In this document: positions 10,486 to 19,397 of the stretch, one piece after another | Layout: every line of letters starts with the position of its first letter | Numbering within the stretch: the first letter of the stretch is position 1 | Assembly: GCA_902558705.1 (NCBI GenBank) | Contig: CACEEW010000007.1 | Location: 1-49,954 of the forward strand | Direction: 5' to 3' | From: an uncultured Pelagibacteraceae bacterium | GTDB taxonomy: Bacteria > Pseudomonadota > Alphaproteobacteria > Pelagibacterales > Pelagibacteraceae | DNA length: 49,954 nt | Made by a program: the position numbers and the translations under genes | The notes under the pieces: model-generated | Seen by the model: the letters and a program-made list of their open reading frames with translations, nothing else | Databases searched by the model: none | What the model was told of the DNA's origin: nothing

Positions 10486-12235
10486 AAACTGTTTATCAAT
10501 TATATTAATTTTGCTATTTGGACTTAATTCATTTGCAGAAGATCAACCTGTTGATATCTGGAACATTGATAAAGATAAATTAGAAACCAACTCTTTGAGT
10601 GATGACGATAAGGCACTAAAAGAAGAAATAGTAATTGAAACAGAATTCAAATCTAATGTTTACAAAATGCAATCTGAGAAGGAGATAAACGCAATTAATC
10701 TTGAGGATAAATTGGACTCACAGGAAATTAAAATTGTTGGATTGTATGATCCTGATGATTACGGTCTTGATATAAATATGTGGTCTAATACAAACGGAGA
10801 CCAATTAAAAATTTTATTTGATAAATTAAATAAGATGCCTTTATCAAATGATGCTGTAGAAATTATTAACATATCTCTTTTGACTAACTCTTATTATCCA
10901 CAAAAAAATATTACAGAAAAAGAATTTCAAAAATTTAAGTCAGATTGGCTAATTAAAAACTCAAATTTAGAACTTATTGAGGAATATTTGATTAAAAATC
11001 AAATTATTAATTTACATCCAAGATTAACTAAGTTTTTAGTTGATCAATATTTGTCGGATACGAATATTAAAAAAGCATGTGAAATTTTTTCAAAAAATAC
11101 TGAGCCAATATTTGATGAATATCTCTCAAAATTCAATATCTATTGTTTAATTAAGGATAACAAAAGAGAGGAAGCACAGCTCATTTTAGATCTTAAAAAA
11201 GAACTTGGATTTAACGATAAATATTTTGAAAAAAAAATTAATTATCTACTAGAGTATACAGACAAAATAGATGATGAAATTTCTGAAAAATCAATTTTAG
11301 ATTTTTACTTAGCTCATCAAACTAATCCAGATTTTAATTTTGAGCCAAATGATAAAACAAAGAAAATAATTTGGAAATATCTTTCTTCTGCAAATTTATT
11401 AAATTCTTTTAAAGAAATGGACACTTCTGAGTTAGACAAAATTGCAACTATTGAAAAAGCAGTCCACAATAAGAATTATCCTGAAAAAGATTTATTAGAA
11501 TTATATAAAAGATTTCAATTTAATATAAATCAACTTTTGAATGCTAAAGACGCTTATAAAACTTTACCCAATATAGAAGCAAGAGCACTAATTTATCAAA
11601 AAATTTTATTAGAATCTGAAATAGTTGAAAAATTGAAATTTCTTAAGATATTAAAAGAGTCTTTTAAAAATGATGGTCTAGCAAATGCTTTTGATACAGA
11701 GTTAAAAGTGTTTCTTAAAGGTATAAAACCTACCGAGATACCTGACAATCTAACAAGTTTTTATTATACAAATATCAAAATTGAAAAAAATTTAGATAAA
11801 AAAATAAAAATTAATAATGATATTATTCATCAATCAAAGCTTATTAATTATTTTAATGGGGATTACGCAAAATCTAAAATTGAAAAAGATACTAATAACT
11901 TATTAAAGAAGATACAAAAAAACAAAAAATATTTTTTGTCCAAGAAAGATGTTATTTTAATAGAGTCATTAAAATATGATGGAATAGAAATCTCAGAAAA
12001 ATATGATGATTTATACAAAATAGATGAAAATGAGATCCCAACTGATATTCAAATAATGATTAACAATGAAGAGACTGGTTTAGCTCTTTTGAGAATTGCT
12101 GAAGTTATTGGTCAAGATAGAATTGAAATAATTGATGAAGATACTATTTATTTTATAGTCACTACACTCAATCAATTAAATATTGATAGAATAAGAAATC
12201 AAATATTACTTCAAGTTCTCCCTTTAAAAGTTTAA
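10460..12235 (+). CDS. Large exported helical protein of unknown function
   Basis: 591 aa. A clear N-terminal signal peptide: basic start (MKISKLLNKN), hydrophobic core (SIILILLFGL), likely cleavage after NSFA before EDQP. The mature part is acidic and predicted mostly helical, with no catalytic motif I recognise; the repeated short helices could be TPR/HEAT-like solenoid (inference). The C-terminus (GLALLRIAEVIG ... YFIVTTLNQLNI) reminds me of large exported proteins found near aroK/xerC in some Rhodospirillales, but I cannot verify this. It follows the 59-aa membrane protein and precedes def by 23 bp. Confidence 0.75.
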   Translation: MKISKLLNKNCLSIILILLFGLNSFAEDQPVDIWNIDKDKLETNSLSDDDKALKEEIVIETEFKSNVYKMQSEKEINAINLEDKLDSQEIKIVGLYDPDDYGLDINMWSNTNGDQLKILFDKLNKMPLSNDAVEIINISLLTNSYYPQKNITEKEFQKFKSDWLIKNSNLELIEEYLIKNQIINLHPRLTKFLVDQYLSDTNIKKACEIFSKNTEPIFDEYLSKFNIYCLIKDNKREEAQLILDLKKELGFNDKYFEKKINYLLEYTDKIDDEISEKSILDFYLAHQTNPDFNFEPNDKTKKIIWKYLSSANLLNSFKEMDTSELDKIATIEKAVHNKNYPEKDLLELYKRFQFNINQLLNAKDAYKTLPNIEARALIYQKILLESEIVEKLKFLKILKESFKNDGLANAFDTELKVFLKGIKPTEIPDNLTSFYYTNIKIEKNLDKKIKINNDIIHQSKLINYFNGDYAKSKIEKDTNNLLKKIQKNKKYFLSKKDVILIESLKYDGIEISEKYDDLYKIDENEIPTDIQIMINNEETGLALLRIAEVIGQDRIEIIDEDTIYFIVTTLNQLNIDRIRNQILLQVLPLKV

Positions 12236-12258
12236 AATTTAGTTTATTTAATTAACAA

Positions 12259-12783
12259 ATGAGCATTAAAAAAATTATTACTGTACCAGATGAAACTTTA
12301 AAAAAAATCTCTGAACCCATTGAAAAAGTTGGAGTAAACGAAAAAAAATTAATTAATGATTTATTTGAAACAATGTATCATTCTAAAGGTATTGGGTTAG
12401 CAGCAGTACAAGTGGGCATACTTAAAAGAATTTTAGTCATAGATATATCAAATAAAGATGAAAAAAATAAACCTTTAAGTTTTATAAATCCTAAAATAAA
12501 AAAAATTAGTGATGAAACTTCAATTTATGAAGAAGGATGTTTATCAATACCTGAAACTTTTATTGAGATAGAAAGACCTAAAACTTGTGAGGTAGAATAT
12601 ATAGATTTAGATGGCAAAGTTCAAAATATCAAATGTGATGGACTTTTATCAACTTGTCTTCAGCATGAAATAAATCATTTGGATGGTAAATTGATAATTG
12701 ATCATTTGTCAAAGTTAAAAAGAGATTTAATTATTAAAAAAATCTCAAAGACAAAAAAAAATCCAGACAGAATAGTAGTTTAA
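12259..12783 (+). CDS. def: Peptide deformylase
   Basis: 174 aa. Removes the formyl group from nascent N-formyl-Met. All three family motifs are present: GIGLAAVQVG (motif 1), EEGCLSIP with the metal-ligand Cys (motif 2), and QHEINHLDG with the HExxH metal ligands and catalytic Glu (motif 3). The Asp usual in HEIDH is Asn here. The stop codon abuts fmt, the enzyme that adds the formyl group, as in most bacteria. Confidence 0.97.
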   Translation: MSIKKIITVPDETLKKISEPIEKVGVNEKKLINDLFETMYHSKGIGLAAVQVGILKRILVIDISNKDEKNKPLSFINPKIKKISDETSIYEEGCLSIPETFIEIERPKTCEVEYIDLDGKVQNIKCDGLLSTCLQHEINHLDGKLIIDHLSKLKRDLIIKKISKTKKNPDRIVV

Positions 12784-13716
12784 ATGGCTAAAAAGATTAT
12801 TTTTATGGGTACACCTTTATTTGCTGTACCAATTTTGAAGTCATTATATCAAAATGGTTATCCAATTTCTGTTGTTTATACTCAACCACCTCAAAAATCT
12901 CATCGAGGTCAAAAAATAAACAAATCTCCAATTCAGGGGATTTCAGAAACATTGAACATAGATTTTAGATGCCCAGAAAATTTAAAAGATAATGATGAAG
13001 AATATAAATTTATAAAAAATTTAAATGCTGATCTTGCTATTGTAGTTGCTTATGGAAAGCTAATTCCTAAAAATTTTTTAAACTTAACCAAAAAAGGTTT
13101 CATAAATATCCATGGATCTATTCTACCTAGTTGGAGAGGGGCTGCTCCAATTCAAAGATCGATTATGAATTTAGATAAAGAAACAGGTATAAGTATTATG
13201 AAATTAGTTGAGGCGTTAGATAGTGGACCTGTCAGTAATGTTTACAAAATTAAATTAGATCAAAATAATAGTGCCGAAGAAATTTCAGAAAAACTATCCT
13301 TTTTAGCTGCTGAAAAAATTTTAGATGATATTGATGATATATTAGATGATAAAGCAAAGTTTATAGATCAAGATCATTCAAAAGCCTCTTATGCTAAAAA
13401 AATTGAAAAAATCGAAGGTGAAATTAATTGGGATGATGAAGCACTAAAAATAATTGGAAAAATAAATGGTTTATTTCCTGTACCTGGTGCTTTTTTTAAT
13501 TTTAAGGGTGAAAGGTACAAAATTTTAAAAGCTGAAATAGGAAATGGTATAGGTCAAGCTGGTGAAGTGTTATCTGATAAATTAGAAATTGCATGCACGA
13601 ATAATCAATCAATAAAAATTCTTGAGATACAAAGACAAGGAAAAAAACCTCAAAAAATTGGGGAATTTATGCTTGGATCAAGTATTAGAAAAGGTTCATT
13701 ATTATCTAATGCCTAG
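12784..13716 (+). CDS. fmt: Methionyl-tRNA formyltransferase
   Basis: 310 aa. Formylates initiator Met-tRNA using 10-formyl-THF. Seen: GTPLFAVPIL start, the catalytic region NIHGSILPSWRGAAPIQRSI (Asn/His) at about residues 106-125, the Asp in MKLVEALDSGPV, and a C-terminal OB-fold domain (GLFPVPGAFF, then RQGKKPQ). Starts directly after def and overlaps truA by 8 bp. Confidence 0.97.
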   Translation: MAKKIIFMGTPLFAVPILKSLYQNGYPISVVYTQPPQKSHRGQKINKSPIQGISETLNIDFRCPENLKDNDEEYKFIKNLNADLAIVVAYGKLIPKNFLNLTKKGFINIHGSILPSWRGAAPIQRSIMNLDKETGISIMKLVEALDSGPVSNVYKIKLDQNNSAEEISEKLSFLAAEKILDDIDDILDDKAKFIDQDHSKASYAKKIEKIEGEINWDDEALKIIGKINGLFPVPGAFFNFKGERYKILKAEIGNGIGQAGEVLSDKLEIACTNNQSIKILEIQRQGKKPQKIGEFMLGSSIRKGSLLSNA

Positions 13717-14449
13717 ATATCAGATATTAGTAGAATATTCTGGAAGTAACTTTAGAGGTTGGCAAGTTCAAAAAAAAGGGAAGACAGTTCAAGGCTTGAT
13801 ACAGGAAAAAATTTCAAAACTTTTAAAAGAAAAAATAATTATATATGGGGCTGGTAGACTTGATAGCGGAGTTCATGCAAAAGAACAGTCAGCACATTTT
13901 GATTATAATATTGAAATAAAAAAAAAAGATAGGTTTTTAAAATCAATAAATCATTTTTTAAGAAATGAAAATATTACAATTCTCAATTTAAAAAAGAGAG
14001 ACAAAAACTTTCATGCAAGGTTTTCTGCTAAAATGAGAATATATAATTATATTATTATTAATCGATTAGGCCAACCTACTTTAGAAAAAAATAGGTGTTG
14101 GCATATTATGAAAAAACTTGATTTAGACATAATGAAAAAAGGTGCTAAAAAATTTATAGGAACTAAAGATTTTTCAACTTTCAGAGCATCTAGTTGTAGG
14201 GCAAAAAGTCCAATAAAAACCATGAAGCTGGTAAAAATAAAGTCCTCAAAAAATAAAATTGAAATAGAGTTTAGATCCCAATCATTTTTACAAAAACAAG
14301 TACGTTCAATGGTGGGATGTTTAAAGTATTTGGGTGAAAAAAAGTGGTCGTTAAGTAAATTTGAGAATGTTATGAAGTCAAAGAAAAGAAGTTTATGTGC
14401 TCCACCGGCACCACCAGAAGGGCTTTATTTATTGAGAGTTATTTACTAA
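13709..14449 (+). CDS. truA: tRNA pseudouridine(38-40) synthase
   Basis: 246 aa. Converts U38-40 in the anticodon arm to pseudouridine. YSGSNFRGWQ at the N-terminus, catalytic Asp52 in GAGRLDSGVHA, FHARFSAKMRIYNY, and the C-terminal SFLQKQVRSMVG. The Thr of the nearly constant GRTDxGVHA is Leu here; the Asp is kept. I chose ATG 13709, which overlaps the fmt stop region and gives MPRYQILVEYSG; a longer reading from 13622 lies inside fmt and is not conserved. The 3' end overlaps the convergent SET gene by 21 bp. Confidence 0.95.
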   Translation: MPRYQILVEYSGSNFRGWQVQKKGKTVQGLIQEKISKLLKEKIIIYGAGRLDSGVHAKEQSAHFDYNIEIKKKDRFLKSINHFLRNENITILNLKKRDKNFHARFSAKMRIYNYIIINRLGQPTLEKNRCWHIMKKLDLDIMKKGAKKFIGTKDFSTFRASSCRAKSPIKTMKLVKIKSSKNKIEIEFRSQSFLQKQVRSMVGCLKYLGEKKWSLSKFENVMKSKKRSLCAPPAPPEGLYLLRVIY

Positions 14450-14920
14450 TTTTTTTTTTTTACTCATAGCGAATTTTTTATGGATTCGCCATCTAGACTC
14501 TTCTCGAACAATATAACCACAGCAATTTTTAGCTCGACATTTGCATGGAAATTGTTTGTAGTCTTTATCAAAGCCAAAACCATAATCACAAGTAAATTCC
14601 TCTCCTTTTTTAATATCTTTTATTGCTGTTATCCAAATTTTTAACCCCTTGCCATCATATTGAGAATTGGGATCACAGCTATGGTTAATTAATCCCGCCG
14701 TATTCCATGAAAAATCTCCATCGAGCGTATACCTTTTATTTAAAGTAAATAAATATATTGGTTTATTGTTGTCATATTTATCAGACTCATCAACTTGCTT
14801 GTTAGTAATTATCTTACCTGAGTAATTAATAATTTTTGTTCCTTCTTTAATATCTTTGGCTGCATAAAGTCCCCGACCTTTATTGTCAATTTTTGATTTT
14901 TTAATTTTGTACAATTTCAT
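14429..14920 (-). CDS. SET-domain protein methyltransferase
   Basis: 163 aa, essentially one SET domain plus a post-SET zinc knot. Seen: RGLYAAKDIKEGTKI (SET-N), INHSCDPNSQY (SAM-binding NHxCxPN, about residues 93-99), KGEEFTCDYGFGF (ExTxDY catalytic/Tyr), then CKCRAKNCCG (CxCxxxxC post-SET). This is the architecture of SAM-dependent protein-lysine methyltransferases; bacterial homologues modify ribosomal or nucleoid proteins, but the substrate here is unknown. It is followed 30 bp upstream on the same strand by an HDAC-family deacetylase, a suggestive pairing. Confidence 0.88.
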   Translation of the reverse strand: MKLYKIKKSKIDNKGRGLYAAKDIKEGTKIINYSGKIITNKQVDESDKYDNNKPIYLFTLNKRYTLDGDFSWNTAGLINHSCDPNSQYDGKGLKIWITAIKDIKKGEEFTCDYGFGFDKDYKQFPCKCRAKNCCGYIVREESRWRIHKKFAMSKKKKLVNNSQ

Positions 14921-14950
14921 GAGGGATATTTATAATTAGCTAGAAATTAA

Positions 14951-15874
14951 TCAATTGAATTCAACAAGTGCGTTTACATGTTCATTAGCACTATTAGCCA
15001 ATGCATTCAAATCATATCCACCCTCAAGTATTGAAACAACTTTTCCTTGAGTAAACTCTTTAGTAGCATTCAAGGTTCTTTTGGTCATCTCATAAAAGTC
15101 TTTTGAACTTAATTGAAATTGAGCTAAAGGATCATCTTTATGTGCATCAAAACCTGCTGAGAATAAAAGAAAATCAGGTTTGTATTGAGCTAATCTTTCT
15201 AAAACTCTATCAAACGCATTAAAATATTGTTCAGAGTTAGTACCAGCGGGTAAAGGAATATTTAGAGAGTTGTTAAAGTCTCCCTTATCTTTCTCAGTTC
15301 CCCCTCCTGGGTAAAAAGGATATTGGTGAGTAGAAATATATAATGAATTTTTATTATCACGCATGACATCATAGTTTCCATTACCCCAATGAACATCAAA
15401 ATCTACACAAGCAATTCTTTTATATTTGTATTTATTAATTAAATAATTTGTTGCCACTCCAGCATTTGATATACAACAAAATCCCATAGCTTTATTTTTT
15501 TCAGCATGATGTCCAGGAGGTCTTGCTAAACAAAATGCGTTTTTAAATTGATTATTTTCTATTCCATCTATTGCTCTAATAGTTGAACCTGCAGCATCAA
15601 AAACTGCTTTTTTGCTTTCGGGTGACACAACTGTATCCCCATCTAAAAACTTAAGGCCTTTTTGCGGAAAAGAATTATTTAAATTCTCAATATATTCTTT
15701 TGAATGTGTCATTGCCAAAATGTCATCAGGCACACTAACTGGGGTTTCCCAAATTAAATCATTTCTTTTCTTCAATTTTTCTTTTATGGCAATTACTCTT
15801 TTAGGCTGCTCAGGATGACCATCACCCGTATCATGTTTTTCATAAGAATCAGAATTTATAATCGCCGTATTCAT
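14951..15874 (-). CDS. Histone deacetylase / acetoin-utilisation (AcuC)-family deacetylase
   Basis: 307 aa Zn-dependent deacetylase. Seen: HPEQPKRV near the N-terminus, catalytic His pair in ARPPGHHAEKN (about residues 113-124), metal ligands in VDFDVHWGNG (Asp/His) and SAGFDAHKDDPL (Asp), and EGGYDLNAL. The motifs are complete, so it is likely active. Alphaproteobacterial members may deacetylate polyamines or acetyl-lysine proteins; the substrate cannot be read from sequence. Its start overlaps the dapE stop by 4 bp (ATGA), placing it in the dapD-dapE operon. Confidence 0.92.
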   Translation of the reverse strand: MNTAIINSDSYEKHDTGDGHPEQPKRVIAIKEKLKKRNDLIWETPVSVPDDILAMTHSKEYIENLNNSFPQKGLKFLDGDTVVSPESKKAVFDAAGSTIRAIDGIENNQFKNAFCLARPPGHHAEKNKAMGFCCISNAGVATNYLINKYKYKRIACVDFDVHWGNGNYDVMRDNKNSLYISTHQYPFYPGGGTEKDKGDFNNSLNIPLPAGTNSEQYFNAFDRVLERLAQYKPDFLLFSAGFDAHKDDPLAQFQLSSKDFYEMTKRTLNATKEFTQGKVVSILEGGYDLNALANSANEHVNALVEFN

Positions 15875-17028
15875 TTAAAGTAATTTTGCAAAATGTTTTC
15901 ATAAATTTTTGTTAAATTTTTTAAATCTTTTAAAGATACTGCCTCATCTACCTTGTGCATAGTTTTTCCCACTAAACCAAATTCTAAACCAGGTGATATT
16001 TTTCTTATAAATCTTAAGTCTGATGTTCCACCAGTGGTAGATAATTTTGGTTTCAACTTAGTAATTTTTTTAATTACATTTTGTATCATAAATGTCGTTT
16101 TATTTGGTTTTGTTAAAAAAGCTTCACCAGAAACTCGATAATCGATTTTAAACTTTGATTTATTTTTTTTGGTTATTTTTTTGAAAATTTTATTAAGTCT
16201 TCTTTTAATAGAATTTGAGGAATGCCTGTTGTTAAACCGTATATTAAAAGTAGCCTCTGCTGACCCTGGAATAACATTATCCGCATCATTTTTAATATTT
16301 ATTTTAGTAACTTCTAAATTAGTTGGCTGAAAGTGTTTAGTTCCTTTATCAAATTTTATATCTTTAATTTCTTTAAGAATTTGAACTATTGTTGTTGAGG
16401 GATTATTTCCTCTATGTTGATAAGCAACGTGACACTGTTCACCTATAATTTTAATTTTACCTGTTATACTGCCTCTACGACCGATTTTAATCATTTCACC
16501 TAATTTATTTGGATTTGTGGGCTCACCAACAAGGCAAAAATTAATTTTTTCTTTCCTTTTTTTTAAATATTCTACAACTTTTTTAGTACCATTTACTGCA
16601 TCACCTTCTTCATCACCTGTAATTAAAAAGCTAATAGATCCATTAATTTTTTTATTTTTTGATAAAAAAGTGCCTATAGCGGAAACAAAAGCTGCTACAG
16701 AACTTTTCATATCATTTGCACCTCTTCCAATTAAGTGGCCATTTTTAATAGATGGTTTAAATGGATTTACTGTCCAATCCTTCATATTTCCTGGAGGAAC
16801 AATATCAACATGGCCAGCAAACATAAAATTTGGACTTTTAGACCCTAATCTTGCATATAAATTTTTTACAGGTGAAAAACCTTTTTCTTTGAATTCTAAT
16901 ATTTTTGTTTTGAAACCAAGTTTTTTTAATTTTTTTTCTAAAAATTTCATTACTCCAGCATCAATTGGAGTGATTGAAGGAAATCTGATTAGCTCTTTGG
17001 CTAATTTTAATTCATTAATCTTTTGCAT
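15871..17028 (-). CDS. dapE: Succinyl-diaminopimelate desuccinylase
   Basis: 385 aa M20 metallopeptidase; hydrolyses N-succinyl-LL-DAP in lysine and cell-wall precursor synthesis. Seen: FAGHVDIVPPG (metal His/Asp), GRGANDMKSSVAAF (bridging Asp), ITGDEEGDA (catalytic Glu pair), TTGGTSDLRFIR, and a late His in TMHKVDEAV. The order dapD then dapE with a 2-bp gap supports DapE over other M20 peptidases. Confidence 0.95.
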   Translation of the reverse strand: MQKINELKLAKELIRFPSITPIDAGVMKFLEKKLKKLGFKTKILEFKEKGFSPVKNLYARLGSKSPNFMFAGHVDIVPPGNMKDWTVNPFKPSIKNGHLIGRGANDMKSSVAAFVSAIGTFLSKNKKINGSISFLITGDEEGDAVNGTKKVVEYLKKRKEKINFCLVGEPTNPNKLGEMIKIGRRGSITGKIKIIGEQCHVAYQHRGNNPSTTIVQILKEIKDIKFDKGTKHFQPTNLEVTKINIKNDADNVIPGSAEATFNIRFNNRHSSNSIKRRLNKIFKKITKKNKSKFKIDYRVSGEAFLTKPNKTTFMIQNVIKKITKLKPKLSTTGGTSDLRFIRKISPGLEFGLVGKTMHKVDEAVSLKDLKNLTKIYENILQNYFK

Positions 17029-17030
17029 AA

Positions 17031-17834
17031 TTAGTCTCTTAGAAGATCGTTAATTGAAGTCTTTGACCTAGTTTTAGAGTCCACAGTTTTAATTATATGA
17101 ACAGCGTAAAGATCTTTATATGTGCCTGGTACAACTACTGAATATGGAGGTATACGACCTTTTGTAATTTCTCCATTTGATCTATTAATAATTTTAGTAC
17201 TTTGGCCTATATAGCATCCCATTGAGAGAACACTTCCTTCCTCAACAATTACTCCCTCAACAACTTCAGACATGGCTCCAACAAACACATTATCTTCAAT
17301 GATTGTTGGTAATGCTTGAGCAGGTTCTAGTACTCCGCCGATCCCAGAACCAGCAGATATATGGCAGCTTTCCCCGATCTGGCAACAACTACCAGCACGG
17401 CTAAACGTATCCATCATAGTTTTAGCCCCAATGTAAGCACCAATGTTTACATAACATGGCATAAGAACAGCATCTTTTCCTACGAACGATCCTTTTCTAA
17501 CAGGCGAGTTTGGTACCATTCTAAATCCAGCTTTTTCATGGTCTTCTTTTGTCCAACCTGCAGTTTTACCTTTTAATAAATGAGCTTTGTCATACCAACT
17601 TGAGTATGGTCCATTTAAATTTTCCATTGGGTAAATTCTAAAACTTAACATGATTGCTTTTTTTAAATGCTGGTGAGTAATCCATTCACCATTTACTTTT
17701 TCAGCAACACGAGATTTGCCACTATCTAAATCACTTATAACTTGATTAATTGTATCCTTTAAAGATTGATCCGAATTAGGATTTACTTGATCTTTGTTTT
17801 CCCAAGCATCATTTATAATTTTTTCTATAGACAT
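17031..17834 (-). CDS. dapD: 2,3,4,5-tetrahydrodipicolinate N-succinyltransferase
   Basis: 267 aa left-handed beta-helix acyltransferase; transfers succinyl from succinyl-CoA to tetrahydrodipicolinate. Hexapeptide-repeat region from about residue 100 (GAYIGAKTMMDTFSRAGSC, then CHISAGSGIGGVLEPA) and the typical N-terminus with a helical domain. Length fits the enterobacterial/alphaproteobacterial family (about 275 aa). It is upstream of dapE with a 2-bp gap and 3 bp after the HAD gene. Confidence 0.96.
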   Translation of the reverse strand: MSIEKIINDAWENKDQVNPNSDQSLKDTINQVISDLDSGKSRVAEKVNGEWITHQHLKKAIMLSFRIYPMENLNGPYSSWYDKAHLLKGKTAGWTKEDHEKAGFRMVPNSPVRKGSFVGKDAVLMPCYVNIGAYIGAKTMMDTFSRAGSCCQIGESCHISAGSGIGGVLEPAQALPTIIEDNVFVGAMSEVVEGVIVEEGSVLSMGCYIGQSTKIINRSNGEITKGRIPPYSVVVPGTYKDLYAVHIIKTVDSKTRSKTSINDLLRD

Positions 17835-17837
17835 AAT

Positions 17838-18527
17838 TTACTGACTTTTTAATAACCTTATTTCTTTTAGAAATAAAGATAGATTTTCAATTTTGTGTGA
17901 AATAAAATCTTTATCAGCATCCATTTTTCCAAAATGCTCATCATTAATTAACCAAACAGTTGCACACCCACGCTCATGCCCGATACTTAGGTTTTTCGCA
18001 ATATCCTCAATATAAATCGTTTCTTTTGGATCAATACCAAATTTTTTAACCATTGAGTCAAAAGTCTCTGCCTGAGGTTTAGGCACATATCCAGCATCTT
18101 TGATATCAAAAACTTTATCTCTACCAAATAAATCATACACTCCTAGATGTGTTAAAATATTTGCAGCATGGTCTGCAGAACCGTTTGTGAAGATAAATTT
18201 TTCCATATTTAATTGTTCAAGCTCATATCTCATAATTTTATCTGCTTTCATAAATGATAAATCTATATCGTGAACGAAGGATAAGAATTCATCTGGAGAA
18301 ATTCCATCATGTATCATCAATCCTCTCAGAGATGTATTGTATTTGTAAAAGTAATTTGTTTGTAATTCTTTAGCTTTATCTTTATCAATTTTAAGTTTTT
18401 CAGATATAAATTGTGTCATTCTCTTTGAAACTTGACCAAATACCCGCTCTAGAGAATAATTATTATGTTTACCATAACAAACACCATCAAGATCAAGGAG
18501 AAGATATTTTTTTTCTTTTAAGTTCAT
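17838..18527 (-). CDS. HAD-superfamily hydrolase, probable pyrimidine 5'-nucleotidase
   Basis: 229 aa. HAD motif I is LLLDLDGVCYG (DxDxV) at residues about 10-20; motif II lies in FIFTNGSADHA; motif IV is IYIEDIAKNL. The helical cap with GLMIHDGISPDEFL and RYELEQL resembles the SDT1/pyrimidine 5'-nucleotidase subgroup, which in alphaproteobacteria often sits beside dapD. Normal members have DxDxT; Val replaces Thr. ATGA overlap with argB upstream (4 bp). Function is by family only. Confidence 0.75.
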   Translation of the reverse strand: MNLKEKKYLLLDLDGVCYGKHNNYSLERVFGQVSKRMTQFISEKLKIDKDKAKELQTNYFYKYNTSLRGLMIHDGISPDEFLSFVHDIDLSFMKADKIMRYELEQLNMEKFIFTNGSADHAANILTHLGVYDLFGRDKVFDIKDAGYVPKPQAETFDSMVKKFGIDPKETIYIEDIAKNLSIGHERGCATVWLINDEHFGKMDADKDFISHKIENLSLFLKEIRLLKSQ

Positions 18528-19372
18528 TTTCTGATTAATGTACCTGAGCCTTTATCTGAAAAAATTTCCCATAAACAAGAATGTTGTTTTGTACCATTAA
18601 TTATACCAGCAGCAGTAACTCCATTATTTACTGCTGTCAGACACGCGTTTACTTTAGGTATCATCCCAGAATTAATTGTTTCATCTTTTATCATCTCTAA
18701 AATCTCAGAAGAAGAAATTTCTGCTATCAGTTTTTTTTCTTTATTTAAAACACCATCAACATTTGTCATTAAGAGCAATCTTCTTGATTTAAGAGATTTT
18801 GCAACAGCCATTGCTGCAGTATCACCATTAATATTGTGTGTTTGATTATTTTTATCTAACCCTAATGGAGAAACAATAGGTATTCTATCTTGTTTAATAA
18901 TATCTAATAAAATTTTGTTGTTAATTTTGTTTGGTAGACCAACAAAACCAAGCTCTTTTGCTTCTGGTATCACCTCGATTATGTTATTTGTTTTCGTGTT
19001 AATAGAAACAGCTTTAGACCCCATTTTTTCTAAAGAAGATACAATATCATTATTAAAATCAATAAGAACTCTTTCAACAATATCTATAATTCTTTTATCA
19101 GTAACTCTTAATCCTCTTATGAAATTTGATTGAATATTAGATTTATCTAATTCCCTTTTTATTCTTGGCCCACCACCGTGAACTACTACGATAGAGAGAC
19201 CCAATTTATTTAACAAACATATATCTGTTATGAAATTATCAAATATATTTCTGTCAATAAAAACGTTACCTCCATATTTAATTACTATTAATTCATTTTT
19301 GTATTTTTCAATATATTTAGATACTTCTTTTATGGGTGGTCCATTTTCTGGTAATAATTTTTTTAGATCCAT
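18524..19372 (-). CDS. argB: Acetylglutamate kinase
   Basis: 282 aa amino-acid kinase; phosphorylates N-acetylglutamate, the second step of arginine synthesis. Seen: VIKYGGNVF (phosphate-binding Lys/Gly), VVVHGGGPRIKREL, NINGDTAAMAVA, LLLMTNVDGVLN, and GMIPKVNACLTAVNNGV. All catalytic motifs are present. The C-terminal SDKGSGTLI ending is typical. It lies 25 bp after yidC and overlaps the HAD gene by 4 bp; argD and argF are at the other end of the window. Confidence 0.97.
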   Translation of the reverse strand: MDLKKLLPENGPPIKEVSKYIEKYKNELIVIKYGGNVFIDRNIFDNFITDICLLNKLGLSIVVVHGGGPRIKRELDKSNIQSNFIRGLRVTDKRIIDIVERVLIDFNNDIVSSLEKMGSKAVSINTKTNNIIEVIPEAKELGFVGLPNKINNKILLDIIKQDRIPIVSPLGLDKNNQTHNINGDTAAMAVAKSLKSRRLLLMTNVDGVLNKEKKLIAEISSSEILEMIKDETINSGMIPKVNACLTAVNNGVTAAGIINGTKQHSCLWEIFSDKGSGTLIRK

Positions 19373-19397
19373 CAGCTTTTATTTGATTACAACAACA

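Noticed and set aside
13622-13708. N-terminal extension of TruA inside fmt
   Set aside because: Frame is open only by chance; ATG 13709 gives the family's usual N-terminus and an 8-bp overlap like the other junctions.
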